Part shown: one piece after another, positions 43,901 to 51,462 of the stretch
Layout: each line of letters opens with the position of its first letter
Numbering within the stretch: position 1 is the first letter of the stretch
Source: Paenibacillus arenosi
GTDB lineage: Bacteria; Bacillota; Bacilli; Paenibacillales; Paenibacillaceae
DNA: 64,000 bases
Assembly: GCF_014841135.1 (NCBI RefSeq)
Contig: NZ_JACYTN010000005.1
Location: 155,523-219,522, forward strand
Direction of reading: 5' to 3'
Notes under the pieces: model-generated
What the model was told of the DNA's origin: nothing
Seen by the model: only the letters and a program-made list of their open reading frames with translations
The model's database searches: none
Translations under genes and position numbers: made by a program

Positions 43901-44300
43901 GCAGCCACTTGTATTTCAACGTGCGAGTCAGTATTTACAGCGTATGACTGAAGGGCGATATGTGAGAGTGCTGACGCCGTTTGGTAGTGATTCTATTGCT
44001 GTGGAGCGTATGGATGGGAAATTGTTCGATAGTTTGCAATTGAGCAGAGGAACAGCGGAGCAGGTCTATTTGGCAATGCGCTTTGCGTTGGCTGATGGGA
44101 TGTCTGAACGCACGTCACTTCCATTTGTGTGGGATGACATATTTGTGAATTTCGACGAAGCTCGACTTCGTGCGACGCTGGCTTGTTTGCCGGAACTGCT
44201 AGTTCGTCATCAAGTCATTTGGACCACTTGTCATCCACATATGGTGGATGTGCTGTTGGACATTGTGCCAGACGCTCGTGTGTTGAACGTGAGCGAATAA
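40980..44300 (+). CDS. YhaN/SbcC-like SMC-type ATPase with membrane hairpin
   Basis: 1106 residues. N-terminal Walker A GPNESGKSTITD (~32-43), two very long coiled-coil stretches (~190-490 and ~590-960), and a C-terminal half with LSRGTAEQVYLAMRFALA (signature) and Walker B/D-loop PFVWDDIFVNFDE. Near the middle (~520-565) lie two hydrophobic segments (AYILMSMGICTAAVLGF, LWLAAGMLFIIGIIGASISLFVL), so the apex sits in the membrane, as reported for YhaN relatives, where RAD50 would have a zinc hook. ATG 40980 overlaps the yhaO-like stop (ATGA). Confidence 0.92.
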   Translation: MKIERVDIERLGHLHNKSYSFSPNGLTVILGPNESGKSTITDAIKMMLYGRPKRSSDRYGLSGEQVFAGRMEATDVQGHRWLLSRSSNKADGSTAIQRLSNDGAIHELRQSDMERELLGGVHPELFGRLFAISLDELHAVHTLQGDELRAFMYDSGFQAGRSVVLSEQALQQELDNLFKQRGRTQPIAVTLNHLDRVHKMKRDAERLQGKLQSLYEEQEQLERLRSALHDESAQCRQDRGWMERALHISDDWVRLLSIKAQLADLQSSASWHAAWDERWEAFTRERERLELREEQLELDKRKIVLELRKLSPRKEVLQSAAEVKRLVSMVETVRHWADTAREVMLEIDSCTAELQLLARQAGPDWTAEQLYEGDWPYSLGHEVERIHLETERVNRDKHTASQEHARKMREYSELTNGLEQAELTCEAHRSAGVINSGWSPEANEIERIQRLWVQLQDTEVRLLRRSNSMVPMNAGQDEAVPDDGSLSHRGSRAARNSRISPSTGRSSNRITAYILMSMGICTAAVLGFNELWLAAGMLFIIGIIGASISLFVLEDSKHDHSVRASMQTMNSVQTELPHAELMQQIAAIREEIVKGLKPILAIVSSQHQGERKEMIVQLSWQKVLDWKEEWLRLERRRQLSADEVEQAERRIRISAQEVEAAIGHVELNQQEWQSWLQERAMPESWSSTSVQEHLRRVEQAIQLHQQIQRLRKREHRLWEQVQSYWDECYRIMQQAEQALQSSGDECAASIEDVDIIGGMKLAPALPFDSKRWIELREVLFSSIARLQERMEQEEQSYVMFRQLEQQRRELDLKQEELQAERNQSSRLHQQLWEEAGSAGEDEFLALQRQAVAYKQLRTELRQVEAICYRGSTEADFIPIEGLLIKHDKQELAQKVSMLLEQVERHEEQQREVERQFGRVQQEIDSLRQRIMNEHIVQEQASLEAKLDAQAERYAVHAIAKTLIRRTRQRYEEDKQPLVFQRASQYLQRMTEGRYVRVLTPFGSDSIAVERMDGKLFDSLQLSRGTAEQVYLAMRFALADGMSERTSLPFVWDDIFVNFDEARLRATLACLPELLVRHQVIWTTCHPHMVDVLLDIVPDARVLNVSE

Positions 44301-44321
44301 ATAGAATATGGATTTGAAATG

Positions 44322-44369
44322 AGGACAAGTCTATTAAAAGAATAGGCTTGTCCTTTAGCTTTATTTTTA
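44322..44369 (+). terminator. Terminator of the YhaO/YhaN pair
   Basis: A 14-base stem AGGACAAGTCTATT/AATAGGCTTGTCCT with one weak pair, then a T-rich tail ending in T5. Confidence 0.85.
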
Positions 44370-44383
44370 AATTAGAATTATTA

Positions 44384-44412
44384 TTGATAAGTTGGATGGG
44401 GTGTGTTATATT
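44384..44412 (+). promoter_or_regulatory. Promoter of the mini-Fur gene
   Basis: TTGATA at 44384-44389, spacer 17, TATATT at 44407-44412. Predicted start near 44419. Confidence 0.75.
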
Positions 44413-44427
44413 GAAACAAGAATAATA

Positions 44428-44442
44428 TGATAATAATTATCA
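44428..44442. promoter_or_regulatory. Perfect 7-1-7 Fur box
   Basis: TGATAATAATTATCA is an exact match to the Bacillus Fur box TGATAATNATTATCA. It lies about ten to twenty-four bases downstream of the predicted start, where Fur-Fe would block transcription. PerR boxes (TTATAATNATTATAA) differ at the outer positions. Confidence 0.8.
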
Positions 44443-44504
44443 TCTAATAATAAATATGAGTATTAGATTCAAAATTAAGGTTAACAATGATTGGAGGAAT
44501 TCCA

Positions 44505-44732
44505 TTGACGAATAGGCAACGTATCGTATTTTCATTGCTAAAGCGTACATGGTCGCCAACAACGGCAATAGATCTTTATACGACGCTTCATAAGGAGAAT
44601 TGCAATGTTTCACTATCTACTATTTATTTGAGCCTGAAACTATTCGTAAAAGAAGGTTGGGTAGAGGAAATAAATGGTGAAGGTTCATCGAAATATTACG
44701 TGGTTAATGAAGAAATGTTGATTGGGGCATGA
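44505..44732 (+). CDS. Stand-alone Fur-family DNA-binding domain (mini-Fur)
   Basis: 75 residues from TTG 44505 (TTGGAGGAA seven bases upstream; ATG 44487 overlaps that site). It follows the N-terminal winged helix of Fur-family proteins: TNRQRIVFSLL, TAIDLYTTLHKE, a recognition helix VSLSTIYLSLKLFVKEGWVEEI, and a wing GEGSSKYYV. The normal protein has ~145 residues; the C-terminal dimerisation and metal-binding half is missing here, and the downstream 100 bases do not encode it in any frame. Behind a perfect Fur box, it is expected to be expressed when iron is short. It could act as a monomeric competitor or be a decayed regulator. Confidence 0.75.
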   Translation: MTNRQRIVFSLLKRTWSPTTAIDLYTTLHKENCNVSLSTIYLSLKLFVKEGWVEEINGEGSSKYYVVNEEMLIGA

Positions 44733-44822
44733 CGTTTTAAGATAATGACTAGAACGCTGTTCGTATTAAGAAAGACCAGTCGTGGGGGAGTATGCTAGCG
44801 AAATGGGATATACACATACAGT

Positions 44823-44857
44823 AAGCCTGTCGGGAATGCATCCTGACAGGCTTTTAA
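44823..44857. terminator. Terminator between convergent genes
   Basis: AAGCCTGTC (44823-44831) pairs with GACAGGCTT, with an inner GGGA/TCCT; T4 follows on the plus strand. Confidence 0.8.
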
Positions 44858-44863
44858 ATTAGG

Positions 44864-45988
44864 TTAGTGTCGTTTAAACGGATTGAATTTGGAACGATGA
44901 AGTAGTGTAAAAGTGCTGGACCCTCGCATTAAGTCAGCAGGAGGTGCCTGTGGTATCGTTTCCGGCTTAATTCGGATGAGTAAATACATCCAAAGTATAC
45001 TAAACGTGCCGAATAAGGGGTATAGAAACGCTACCAGTGGTTTGAATCCGAACTGACTCATTATGAAGCAGAATAACATTAGTCCTGCGATAACGAGCTT
45101 AGGAGGTAGCTTGAACCGCTGGCGAATTTGTAAGGAAACACCGTATACATCCGCGAGGAAGGTCGTGAATATTTCTGAGAAAATCAGCACGATATAGACG
45201 ATCTGAATAAACATGCTGAGTCCATCTGCAATATGGCCCATCGGAATATCATATTGAGTAATGCCTGGCATATGGGCAGATAGGGCGAAATGTCCAGCAA
45301 ACAGCATACCACCTATCATAATGCCTCCGATCCATCCTCCCCAGCGAATGACTTTTTCATCTCTCATGGAAGCACCTAATGGTACGAGAACGGCCTGAGC
45401 CATAGCCAAATTAAATGCGCTGTACAGAATGGGGGCTGACCATGCTGCGTAGAGAGGCTTGTCACTGATTAACATAAATGCATTTGAGGTACTTGGCATC
45501 TCAATTGTATCCCATAAAATAAAAGCAGTAAAAATAAGCATGGTCGGTACGACGATTGAGTTTAAGTGCAAAATCGCATTCATTCCCCGATTCAGCACGA
45601 AGTAGGCAGCGATCATCGTAAGGAGCAATCCCGTCTGGTAGTGCATATTTAGATGTTCCACGAAAATAGATCCGGCACCAGCGAGCATAACCCCATTAAC
45701 GCTTATAAGCACGATTAACGTAAACATGCTAATATGCTTTCCGGTTCGTTCGCCAAACAAAGCGATATTAACATCTTCGTAGGATTGAGCCTGAAGACGA
45801 TTAGCGATGAGCATAAGCTTCGTACCAAGCCAAACGAATAGGATGCTTGCTATTAATATCGTGATCATAGCTAATCTGCCATAGGACGTAAAGAACTGGA
45901 CGATTTCCTGCCCTGTTGCAAACCCAGCACCAACTACGGTTCCGATGTATGTGAACGAGATTTGCATAATTCGAAGTAATGACTTCAT
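44864..45988 (-). CDS. YkvI family membrane transporter
   Basis: 374 residues with ten to eleven membrane helices. It begins MKSLLRIMQISFTYIGTVVGAGFATGQEIVQFFTSYG, the signature opening of YkvI proteins, which belong to the APC-fold transporters. ATG 45988 has AAGGAGG nine bases away on the minus strand; the open frame reaching 46087 has no site. The substrate is unknown; no operon partner is visible. Confidence 0.88.
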   Translation of the reverse strand: MKSLLRIMQISFTYIGTVVGAGFATGQEIVQFFTSYGRLAMITILIASILFVWLGTKLMLIANRLQAQSYEDVNIALFGERTGKHISMFTLIVLISVNGVMLAGAGSIFVEHLNMHYQTGLLLTMIAAYFVLNRGMNAILHLNSIVVPTMLIFTAFILWDTIEMPSTSNAFMLISDKPLYAAWSAPILYSAFNLAMAQAVLVPLGASMRDEKVIRWGGWIGGIMIGGMLFAGHFALSAHMPGITQYDIPMGHIADGLSMFIQIVYIVLIFSEIFTTFLADVYGVSLQIRQRFKLPPKLVIAGLMLFCFIMSQFGFKPLVAFLYPLFGTFSILWMYLLIRIKPETIPQAPPADLMRGSSTFTLLHRSKFNPFKRH

Positions 45989-46157
45989 AGTGGGGTAACC
46001 TCCTTGAGCGAAGTTGTACTTGTCCGAAGTAAGCTCATGATAAGATGTATGCCAAAAAGTAGTTGGACATGACTTGAAAAGGGACAAGAACAGCTAATTT
46101 GGCTTGTGTAAGATGAGGGCGGAGTAATTAAGGAGGGAGAAGTGATTGAAAAACATC

Positions 46158-46199
46158 GCAAAAAACCCTATCGAAGAGATGTAGAGGTTCGATAGGGTT
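46158..46199 (-). terminator. Terminator of lipoprotein gene 46269-46856
   Basis: AACCCTATCGAA (46164-46175) pairs with TTCGATAGGGTT (46188-46199). On the minus strand the stem is followed by T5, so it ends the lipoprotein gene. Confidence 0.85.
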
Positions 46200-46268
46200 C
46201 TGGGTTCCTTATGGGATGAATGTATTAACATCTTAGAAAGTACGGAATAAGATGAGTTACTTGAATGA

Positions 46269-46856
46269 TTAAGCTGGATGGGAAAATAATTTAACGGATT
46301 GAATAATCTGTGTCTTCGGGTCGAGATCCAATCGTAATAAGGCATCGTCTCCTGTATAACTCCATACGTATCCTGTATTTCGATCAGGTTTGCCAAGCAC
46401 TTTCTCGGCATTGCCTTGATGGTCTCCTACTTTTAGTCCTTCAATACCAGTCGATTGCCCTGTACCGGAAACTTCAACGAAAGCGATATTCCCGTTCTCC
46501 ATGCATCCGACAGTATATCCATCATATTCCCATATTTCAATCTTAGGTGTGTCATCCATAATAAATTGTGATTGTGGCTGTCCCAATTGTTTGGTGATTT
46601 CTTTCTCCGTGGAGGTTAAAGATAATCCTAAAAGCTTAGGTGAATTGCGATCGAACGCGTCACCTTCTTGCTGCTTGTCCTTGGGAGCTGTGGTGGATGT
46701 AACTTTATTAGATTGAGACGAAGGGTTATTTGAATGGTTGTCCACTTCTTGTCTATGTGTGCTTTCTTGTTCAACTCGACATCCAGCTAGTATGCTGATG
46801 ATGAGCGAGAAAGTCATGAGAACAAGAACGGTACGACGCCACTTTCGCATCATCAT
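46269..46856 (-). CDS. Secreted lipoprotein with two CAP-associated-like repeats
   Basis: 195 residues. Signal peptide and lipobox (SIILAGC-type: ISILAGC, Cys26), a Ser/Asn/Thr/Gln-rich linker (~27-70), then two short repeats: LLGLSLTSTEKEITKQLGQPQ...IEIWEYDGYTVGCMENGNIAFVEV and IEGLKVGDHQGNAEKVLGKPD...YVWSYTGDDALLRLDLD. The unit (G.S.G.....V...LG.P.......W.Y) also occurs twice in the CAP protein at 49214. Role unknown, anchored outside the cell membrane. GGGAGG lies five bases before ATG 46856. Confidence 0.8.
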   Translation of the reverse strand: MMMRKWRRTVLVLMTFSLIISILAGCRVEQESTHRQEVDNHSNNPSSQSNKVTSTTAPKDKQQEGDAFDRNSPKLLGLSLTSTEKEITKQLGQPQSQFIMDDTPKIEIWEYDGYTVGCMENGNIAFVEVSGTGQSTGIEGLKVGDHQGNAEKVLGKPDRNTGYVWSYTGDDALLRLDLDPKTQIIQSVKLFSHPA

Positions 46857-47085
46857 GTTTGCCTCCCTTAACCGCCACGCGACGGATCTATCCTATATTA
46901 CCCTATATCGAAGAGTAGAATCAAATATAGGCTAAATAATGTGTCGTACATTGCCGGTGATAAACTATATATCGTTTTAGACGCATAAATCTCCATTTTG
47001 TTGCAGAAGAATAGCAATTGTTTACTTTTCTCATTGCGTATTGTTGGCATATAATAATAAGTAAGCAGGAGAGGGGGCTGAGCAA

Positions 47086-47412
47086 ATGGTGCAGGAAACA
47101 ACCGTTCCATTTATGCAGGGTAAAGTGTCAGAGGCTAAGGTGCATTTCGAACGTGCATTAGATTGCAAACACACAGAATTCGATGATCTGTATCCTTATA
47201 TGATAGAGCATCCCCAGTTTTTTTGGTACAAACGATACGTGGCATGGTCAGAGCTTCTGACAGTGGTAAAGTTGTGCCAGGAGCTAGATGTACCTTGGAG
47301 ACAATTGTTCAGTGTACAGCAGGCAGAATACGTAGATAAACGAGTAATGTCAGCAAAAGTACTGGATTACTGGTTTGAGAAGAATGATACACGTGAACAT
47401 GTCGGACATTAA
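47086..47412 (+). CDS. Small conserved protein, unknown function
   Basis: 108 residues, cytosolic, mostly helical, with aromatic-rich YPYMIEHPQFFWYKRYVAWSELL in the middle. GGAGAGGGGG lies upstream of the ATG. No known motif. It heads a string of small genes (47544, 47920, 48420) on the same strand, each with hairpins or its own ribosome site. Confidence 0.65.
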   Translation: MVQETTVPFMQGKVSEAKVHFERALDCKHTEFDDLYPYMIEHPQFFWYKRYVAWSELLTVVKLCQELDVPWRQLFSVQQAEYVDKRVMSAKVLDYWFEKNDTREHVGH

Positions 47413-47431
47413 TAGCTAGAGCATGTTTAGG

Positions 47432-47470
47432 AGGCCTGTGGAGCAGCGTGTTAGGTGCTTGACAGGCCTT
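47432..47470 (+). terminator. Weak terminator
   Basis: AGGCCTGT (47432-47439) pairs with ACAGGCCT (47462-47469); few T follow. Confidence 0.5.
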
Positions 47471-47543
47471 TAAGCATATAGATTCGATGAAAGTGGCAAG
47501 ACAATCAATTAAATGGCAAGTGAGAAGAAGGAGTATTTTTAAA

Positions 47544-47771
47544 ATGGATGAGTTGACGTTAGATCAGTATCGCAACGAGGGGACTTTTGTCCGTGTTGTA
47601 AGAGATTTTTTAGAGACAAATGATGTAAAAGGTTATGTGGTTGCTTGGGACGACGAAACGGTGATGATTCGTAGGCGGAATAGACGCGTTGTGAAGTTAA
47701 AGCGGAGTTATTTCATCCAACGGATGGATGAGCCAAGACAACTTCCGCCTGGTTTGCTGGAAGATATTTGA
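47544..47771 (+). CDS. Small basic conserved protein (75 aa)
   Basis: 75 residues from ATG 47544, with AAGGAG about ten bases upstream; the longer frame from 47487 has no ribosome site. The sequence reads as one small beta-rich domain (GYVVAWDDETVMIRRRNRRVVKLKRSYFIQRMD), strongly basic in the middle, so nucleic-acid contact is possible. It is not a family I recognise. Confidence 0.68.
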   Translation: MDELTLDQYRNEGTFVRVVRDFLETNDVKGYVVAWDDETVMIRRRNRRVVKLKRSYFIQRMDEPRQLPPGLLEDI

Positions 47772-47919
47772 TCTATTGATATTCATGTATTCGATGGAGA
47801 TTTTATTCGCAGTGTAACAGGCGCAGTGGCTGAGTGAGTCTTGTGAGACTATTTTAGATTGTGGTAAATTAAGGTTGTATTATTGCGATGGTTGTATCTA
47901 CCTTTAAGGAGGCGCATCT

Positions 47920-48333
47920 ATGAAATGTCCTGTATGTTCTGATGTTCGTATGCGTGAAGTGGAGAAAGAAGGTATTCTAATTGATATATGTCCAGATTGT
48001 AAAGGGGTATGGCTGGATCGAGGCGAGCTGGAGAAATTGATGAGCGGTGTGCGAGAGTTTCGTGATGAGTACAATTCATACGTTCAAAATTATCCTCCCA
48101 ACTATCAGCAGCAGCCTACTGGCGGCTATACACAGCCAAATGCGTCGTACAATAACGGGAATGTCCCTATTCCGCCAAATCAATATAATCAACAGCCAAG
48201 TAAATATGATTCGCATAAATATGGACAACAAGGCTATGGTCAGCATTCGTATGGACATTCCAATCACTATGGACATAAGAAGCACAAAAAGTCCAAGACT
48301 GTGTTCGATGTGTTGGGGGATCTATTTGAGTGA
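47920..48333 (+). CDS. TFIIB-type zinc-ribbon protein with Gln/Tyr/His-rich tail
   Basis: 137 residues. The zf-TFIIB motif CPVCSDVRMREVEKEGILIDICPDCKGVWLDRGELEKL fills residues 3-41, with two CxxC pairs binding one zinc. After ~60 comes a low-complexity tail rich in Gln, Asn, Tyr, Gly and His (HKYGQQGYGQHSYGHSNHYGHKKHKK), which could bind metal. The ending KKSKTVFDVLGDLFE occurs in other bacterial members. AAGGAGG precedes ATG 47920. Function unknown. Confidence 0.85.
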   Translation: MKCPVCSDVRMREVEKEGILIDICPDCKGVWLDRGELEKLMSGVREFRDEYNSYVQNYPPNYQQQPTGGYTQPNASYNNGNVPIPPNQYNQQPSKYDSHKYGQQGYGQHSYGHSNHYGHKKHKKSKTVFDVLGDLFE

Positions 48334-48361
48334 TCAGGCATAATAGCACGTGTGTACGGAC

Positions 48362-48402
48362 AAGCTAAGGCGTGCCCTTTGGGGTCACCTTAGCTTATTT
48401 TT
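48362..48402 (+). terminator. Terminator of the zinc-ribbon gene
   Basis: AAGCTAAGG (48362-48370) pairs with CCTTAGCTT (48388-48396), followed by ATTTTT. Confidence 0.88.
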
Positions 48403-48419
48403 GTAGGAGTAGATGCTAA

Positions 48420-48764
48420 TTGTCTAATGGAAATAGTAAAGTCACACTGTATAAAAATGAAATATCCCACCTAGAAGGCGTATTGCCTGATATCGTGCAT
48501 GCTTATCATGCTTTCACAGGAGCATGCTTTCAGGATGGGGCATTAGATCAGAAAACGAAGGAGCTTATTGCATTAGGAATCAGTCTATTTGCCAATAATG
48601 AAGTTTGTACGCAGTATCATGTTCGTGAAGCTCGGCATAAAGGCGCTTCAGAGGCAGAGATATTGGAAGCGGTTGCGGTTGCAGCTGCTCTTGGCGGCGG
48701 TCACGCGTTATCGCAAGGAGTGACAAGGGTACAAGAAGCCTTACGGGGTGCGGAAAAGGAATAG
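48420..48764 (+). CDS. Carboxymuconolactone decarboxylase/AhpD-like protein
   Basis: 114 residues, TTG start with GGAG ten bases upstream. The AhpD/CMD fold is clear (LDQKTKELIALGISL...HVREARHKGASEAEILEAVAVAAALGGGHAL). In AhpD-type reductases the motif is CxxCxxxH; here only the second position is Cys (Cys63, with His67), and the first is Asn, so a disulfide relay is unlikely. It may be a CMD-type isomerase/decarboxylase relative or a binding protein. Confidence 0.88.
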   Translation: MSNGNSKVTLYKNEISHLEGVLPDIVHAYHAFTGACFQDGALDQKTKELIALGISLFANNEVCTQYHVREARHKGASEAEILEAVAVAAALGGGHALSQGVTRVQEALRGAEKE

Positions 48765-48854
48765 CTGTGAGCACGGAACTTGTCCATTCATTAGGGCAAG
48801 TTTTTTGATTTGAGCGATGATATGGAAAACTTCTACAAGATCGTGTGTGTTTAA

Positions 48855-48883
48855 TTGACTTCATATATTATGCATGCTATATT
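48855..48883 (+). promoter_or_regulatory. tRNA-Leu promoter
   Basis: TTGACT at 48855-48860, spacer 17, TATATT at 48878-48883; start near 48890, giving a ~64-nt leader before the tRNA. Confidence 0.7.
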
Positions 48884-48953
48884 AGTATTTGTATTTATGT
48901 TCCAATAAGATATATGAATCTACTTTGTGTAATGATAGAGTTTATCCTAATTT

Positions 48954-49040
48954 GCAGTTATGGCGGAATTGGCAGACGCGCTAGATTCAGGTTCTAGTGC
49001 CCGCAAGGGCGTGGAGGTTCGAGTCCTCTTAACTGCACCA
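48954..49040 (+). tRNA. tRNA-Leu (anticodon CAG)
   Basis: 87 bases with encoded CCA. Acceptor GCAGTTA (48954-48960) pairs with TAACTGC (49030-49036); the anticodon stem CTAGA/TCTAG holds loop TTCAGGT with CAG at 48988-48990; a long variable arm (TGCCCGCAAGGGCGT) marks a class II tRNA; the T arm GAGGTTCGAGTCCTC is standard. It reads CUG codons. Confidence 0.97.
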
Positions 49041-49055
49041 TACATACACCTTTTG

Positions 49056-49086
49056 ACCCTCTTGCTCAGCAAGGGGTTTTTTTGTT
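49056..49086 (+). terminator. tRNA-Leu terminator
   Basis: ACCCTCTTGC and GCAAGGGGT form a stem with a 3-base loop, followed by T8. Confidence 0.88.
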
Positions 49087-49213
49087 ATTAATACATGAAT
49101 ATAAATAAATAGGAACACATTCTCATGACAACTTTGTAATAACCACGTATAGTAGAACTAATAACTGAGAGAGATTGTATAGTAACTTGCATGCAATCAG
49201 AGGAGGTACAACT

Positions 49214-50254
49214 ATGAAGCAACAACACCAATCAAAGCATGAGCGCTTTAAAAATAAAGTAGCAGCTGTACTTGCATTTGCATTGTTATCTGGTACAGGT
49301 ATGCTGTACGGCATGCCAGGGATGAATATCGTAGAAGCGGCAGCTATACCAGTTAGCATTCCTGTTGTGAACCAAAGTGCCAATCAAGCTGTAAGCAAGA
49401 CAATTGCCCGCGAAATAACGATGCAGGGCATTTCGATTGGAATGACAGAAGCACAGCTTGTGAAGAAATTGGGGCAGCCAGTACGTAAGGATGCGAGTGA
49501 ATATGGCTTCAAATGGTACATATACAACAAAGATTACAAAAAATATTTGCAAGTTGGCGTCAGTAACGGAAAAGTAGTCGCGCTTTACAGTAATTCTACA
49601 GGTTGGACATCCAAGAAAGGAATCAAGGTTGGCACGTCTCGTACTCAAGTAGAGAAGCTATACGGCAAGCCGATCAAAGAAATCAAAAAAGGAAATACGA
49701 TTTATCGATATAATAAGGTACCTAACTCCGCTATCTATGCAGTGGATAATACGTACACTACTGTCTTTTATGATAAACATCGTAAAAATATCGTCACGGC
49801 TGTTCAAGTCATAGATAAACAAACAGAGTTGGCATTCAAAAGCTTCCACGGGAAGCCAAGCAAAGAATTGCAGCAAAGCTTTGAACGTCAGTTGTTAGAC
49901 TTGGCTAATGCTTCTCGGGCACAAATGGGCAAGAAGCCATTTAAGGCGGACACTGAAATTGCCAGTACAGCGCGTAAGCATAGTCAAGATATGAGTAAGC
50001 GTTCTTTCTTCGACCATGATAATCCCGATGGTAAATCTCCATTTGATCGCATGGACGATGATAATATCTCGTATTCTTCAGCTGCAGAGAACATTGCTGC
50101 GGGTCAGACGAGTGCTATTATTGCTCATGAAGGATGGCTCAATTCATCGGGACATCGTAAAAATATTCTCGGGGATTTCGCGCGCTTAGGTGTTGGAGTA
50201 GCGTTTGGCGGTGAGATGGAAGTGTATTATACGCAAAACTTCTATACGCCATAG
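49214..50254 (+). CDS. Secreted CAP/SCP-domain protein with CAP-associated N-terminal domain (YkwD-like)
   Basis: 346 residues. Signal peptide (~1-45, ending near VEAAA), a CAP-associated domain made of two repeats (~75-150 and ~155-215: GISIGMTEAQLVKKLGQP..., GIKVGTSRTQVEKLYGKP...), and a C-terminal CAP domain (~232-346) with LLDLANASRAQMGKKPF, HSQDMSKRSFFDHDNPDG, AENIAAGQ, and EGWLNSSGHRKNILGDF. The CAP cavity His and Glu residues are kept. Bacterial members are extracellular and of uncertain activity; YkwD relatives are linked to spores. ATG 49214 has AGGAGG six bases upstream. Confidence 0.92.
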   Translation: MKQQHQSKHERFKNKVAAVLAFALLSGTGMLYGMPGMNIVEAAAIPVSIPVVNQSANQAVSKTIAREITMQGISIGMTEAQLVKKLGQPVRKDASEYGFKWYIYNKDYKKYLQVGVSNGKVVALYSNSTGWTSKKGIKVGTSRTQVEKLYGKPIKEIKKGNTIYRYNKVPNSAIYAVDNTYTTVFYDKHRKNIVTAVQVIDKQTELAFKSFHGKPSKELQQSFERQLLDLANASRAQMGKKPFKADTEIASTARKHSQDMSKRSFFDHDNPDGKSPFDRMDDDNISYSSAAENIAAGQTSAIIAHEGWLNSSGHRKNILGDFARLGVGVAFGGEMEVYYTQNFYTP

Positions 50255-50283
50255 TTGGTATCATATTGGATGAAGTCAAATTT

Positions 50284-50317
50284 AAAGGAGGAGTCCTCAT
50301 CAAGAGGGCTCCTTTTT
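50284..50317 (+). terminator. Terminator of the CAP gene
   Basis: AAAGGAG...TCCTC pairs with GAGG...CTCCTTT, then T5. Confidence 0.8.
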
Positions 50318-50491
50318 ACTGTTTGTATTTTACGGAATTCTAACACGACGCGACTTATTTTTGGATCAGCTGCTGCAGTAGTGCAAGAAATATGCGTACA
50401 TATTAGTATATTTATGTTTAAATGATACTATGAACTGAAGTGATATTTACAACATGGTAAGAATTATAAGTTGAAGGAGCTCATCAGAGAT

Positions 50492-51133
50492 ATGAGAACA
50501 AAAAAGGTTCTACTCAGTCTAATTTGTATTTCTTTATTTTTAGTTGGATGTGTATCGCAAAATGAATTTGATCAAGTTCAGAATGAAAAGAAAAGTACAG
50601 AAGAAAAATTGATTACGGTAGAAAAAGAATTAGAATCAGAGCGTAAAAAAGTTGAAAGTCAGACGAGTGAATTGACTCAAGTTAGTAATGAGAATAAGCA
50701 ATTGAAAGAGAAGTTGGCTCTTTATCGTAGTGAAAGTAATCCAAGTATGAATACAAATAATCACAACACTACTGTCGAAGAGGAATATATTAATAATTTG
50801 CTACAAATATCTGATTTTAAAGCGGTACATATGGATTCATGGCTTGATGGGAAAGTTCCAGGGGTTGTTTTTAAAATTAAGAATAAAGGAAAGAAGACGC
50901 TATCTGAAATCGAAGTTACAGTTTATTTCACAGATGGAAAAGGAAATAATATTGCTGAAGAAAAATATTATCCAGTATTGGATTCAGGTATAGGCGACTT
51001 CAAAGAATTAAAACCAAATTATACATTTCAATTGGAAAATGATCGATTCTATTCAGCGAAACTTGTACCAAAAGAATGGAAATCTGGAAATGCTAACATA
51101 AGCATCACAGGCATTAAATTCAAAGAAGAATAG
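50492..51133 (+). CDS. AT-rich lipoprotein with coiled coil and FxLYD-like domain
   Basis: 213 residues. Lipobox SLFLVGC (Cys ~20), a coiled coil (~27-78, heptads rich in Glu, Lys and Gln), a short Asn/Ser linker, then a beta-sandwich-like domain (~110-213, VVFKIKNKGKKTLSEIEVTVYFTDGKGNNIAEEKYYP), as in FxLYD-type domains of Bacillota lipoproteins. The coding DNA is clearly more A+T-rich than its neighbours (Lys, Asn, Glu and Ile codons ending in A/T), which may signal transfer. GAAGGAG lies 12 bases before ATG 50492. Function unknown. Confidence 0.75.
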   Translation: MRTKKVLLSLICISLFLVGCVSQNEFDQVQNEKKSTEEKLITVEKELESERKKVESQTSELTQVSNENKQLKEKLALYRSESNPSMNTNNHNTTVEEEYINNLLQISDFKAVHMDSWLDGKVPGVVFKIKNKGKKTLSEIEVTVYFTDGKGNNIAEEKYYPVLDSGIGDFKELKPNYTFQLENDRFYSAKLVPKEWKSGNANISITGIKFKEE

Positions 51134-51167
51134 TTATATTTGCTTAGTTTGTACTATCTCAAGCACG

Positions 51168-51208
51168 AATACCCTTGTGGAGAATTGAATCCGCAAGGGT
51201 ATTTTTAA
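51168..51208 (+). terminator. Terminator of the AT-rich lipoprotein gene
   Basis: AATACCCTTG (51168-51177) pairs with CAAGGGTATT (51194-51203), then T4. Confidence 0.9.
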
Positions 51209-51462
51209 TCTTCCTAAGTTATCAACATAAAAATCATGTAAGAAAAAGTGATCAAGTATACTAGAATCTATCACCCAGATCTATTTTTATAAATTACCAA
51301 AAATATTACAGTAAAATAAGAAAATGGCTCAACCTCAACGCCCCCAACGATTTGAATCCTGTTACTTCTGTAAACATAATTATATTCCAATATTTATAGC
51401 TTGTTCCTAAACTCTATCAGATGCATGATCTCAAGGTAAGATTTTAGGAGGTTATCATTTTT
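51209..51462. other. Intergenic region
   Basis: AT-rich, with no open frame and no clear structure. A TATACT near 51260 might be a -10 box for the next gene, and TTAGGAGG at its right end is that gene's ribosome site. Confidence 0.45.

Noticed and set aside
47440..47543. 19 extra N-terminal codons for the 75-residue gene (start at 47487)
   Set aside because: The ATG at 47487 has no ribosome site, while AAGGAG is correctly spaced to ATG 47544.
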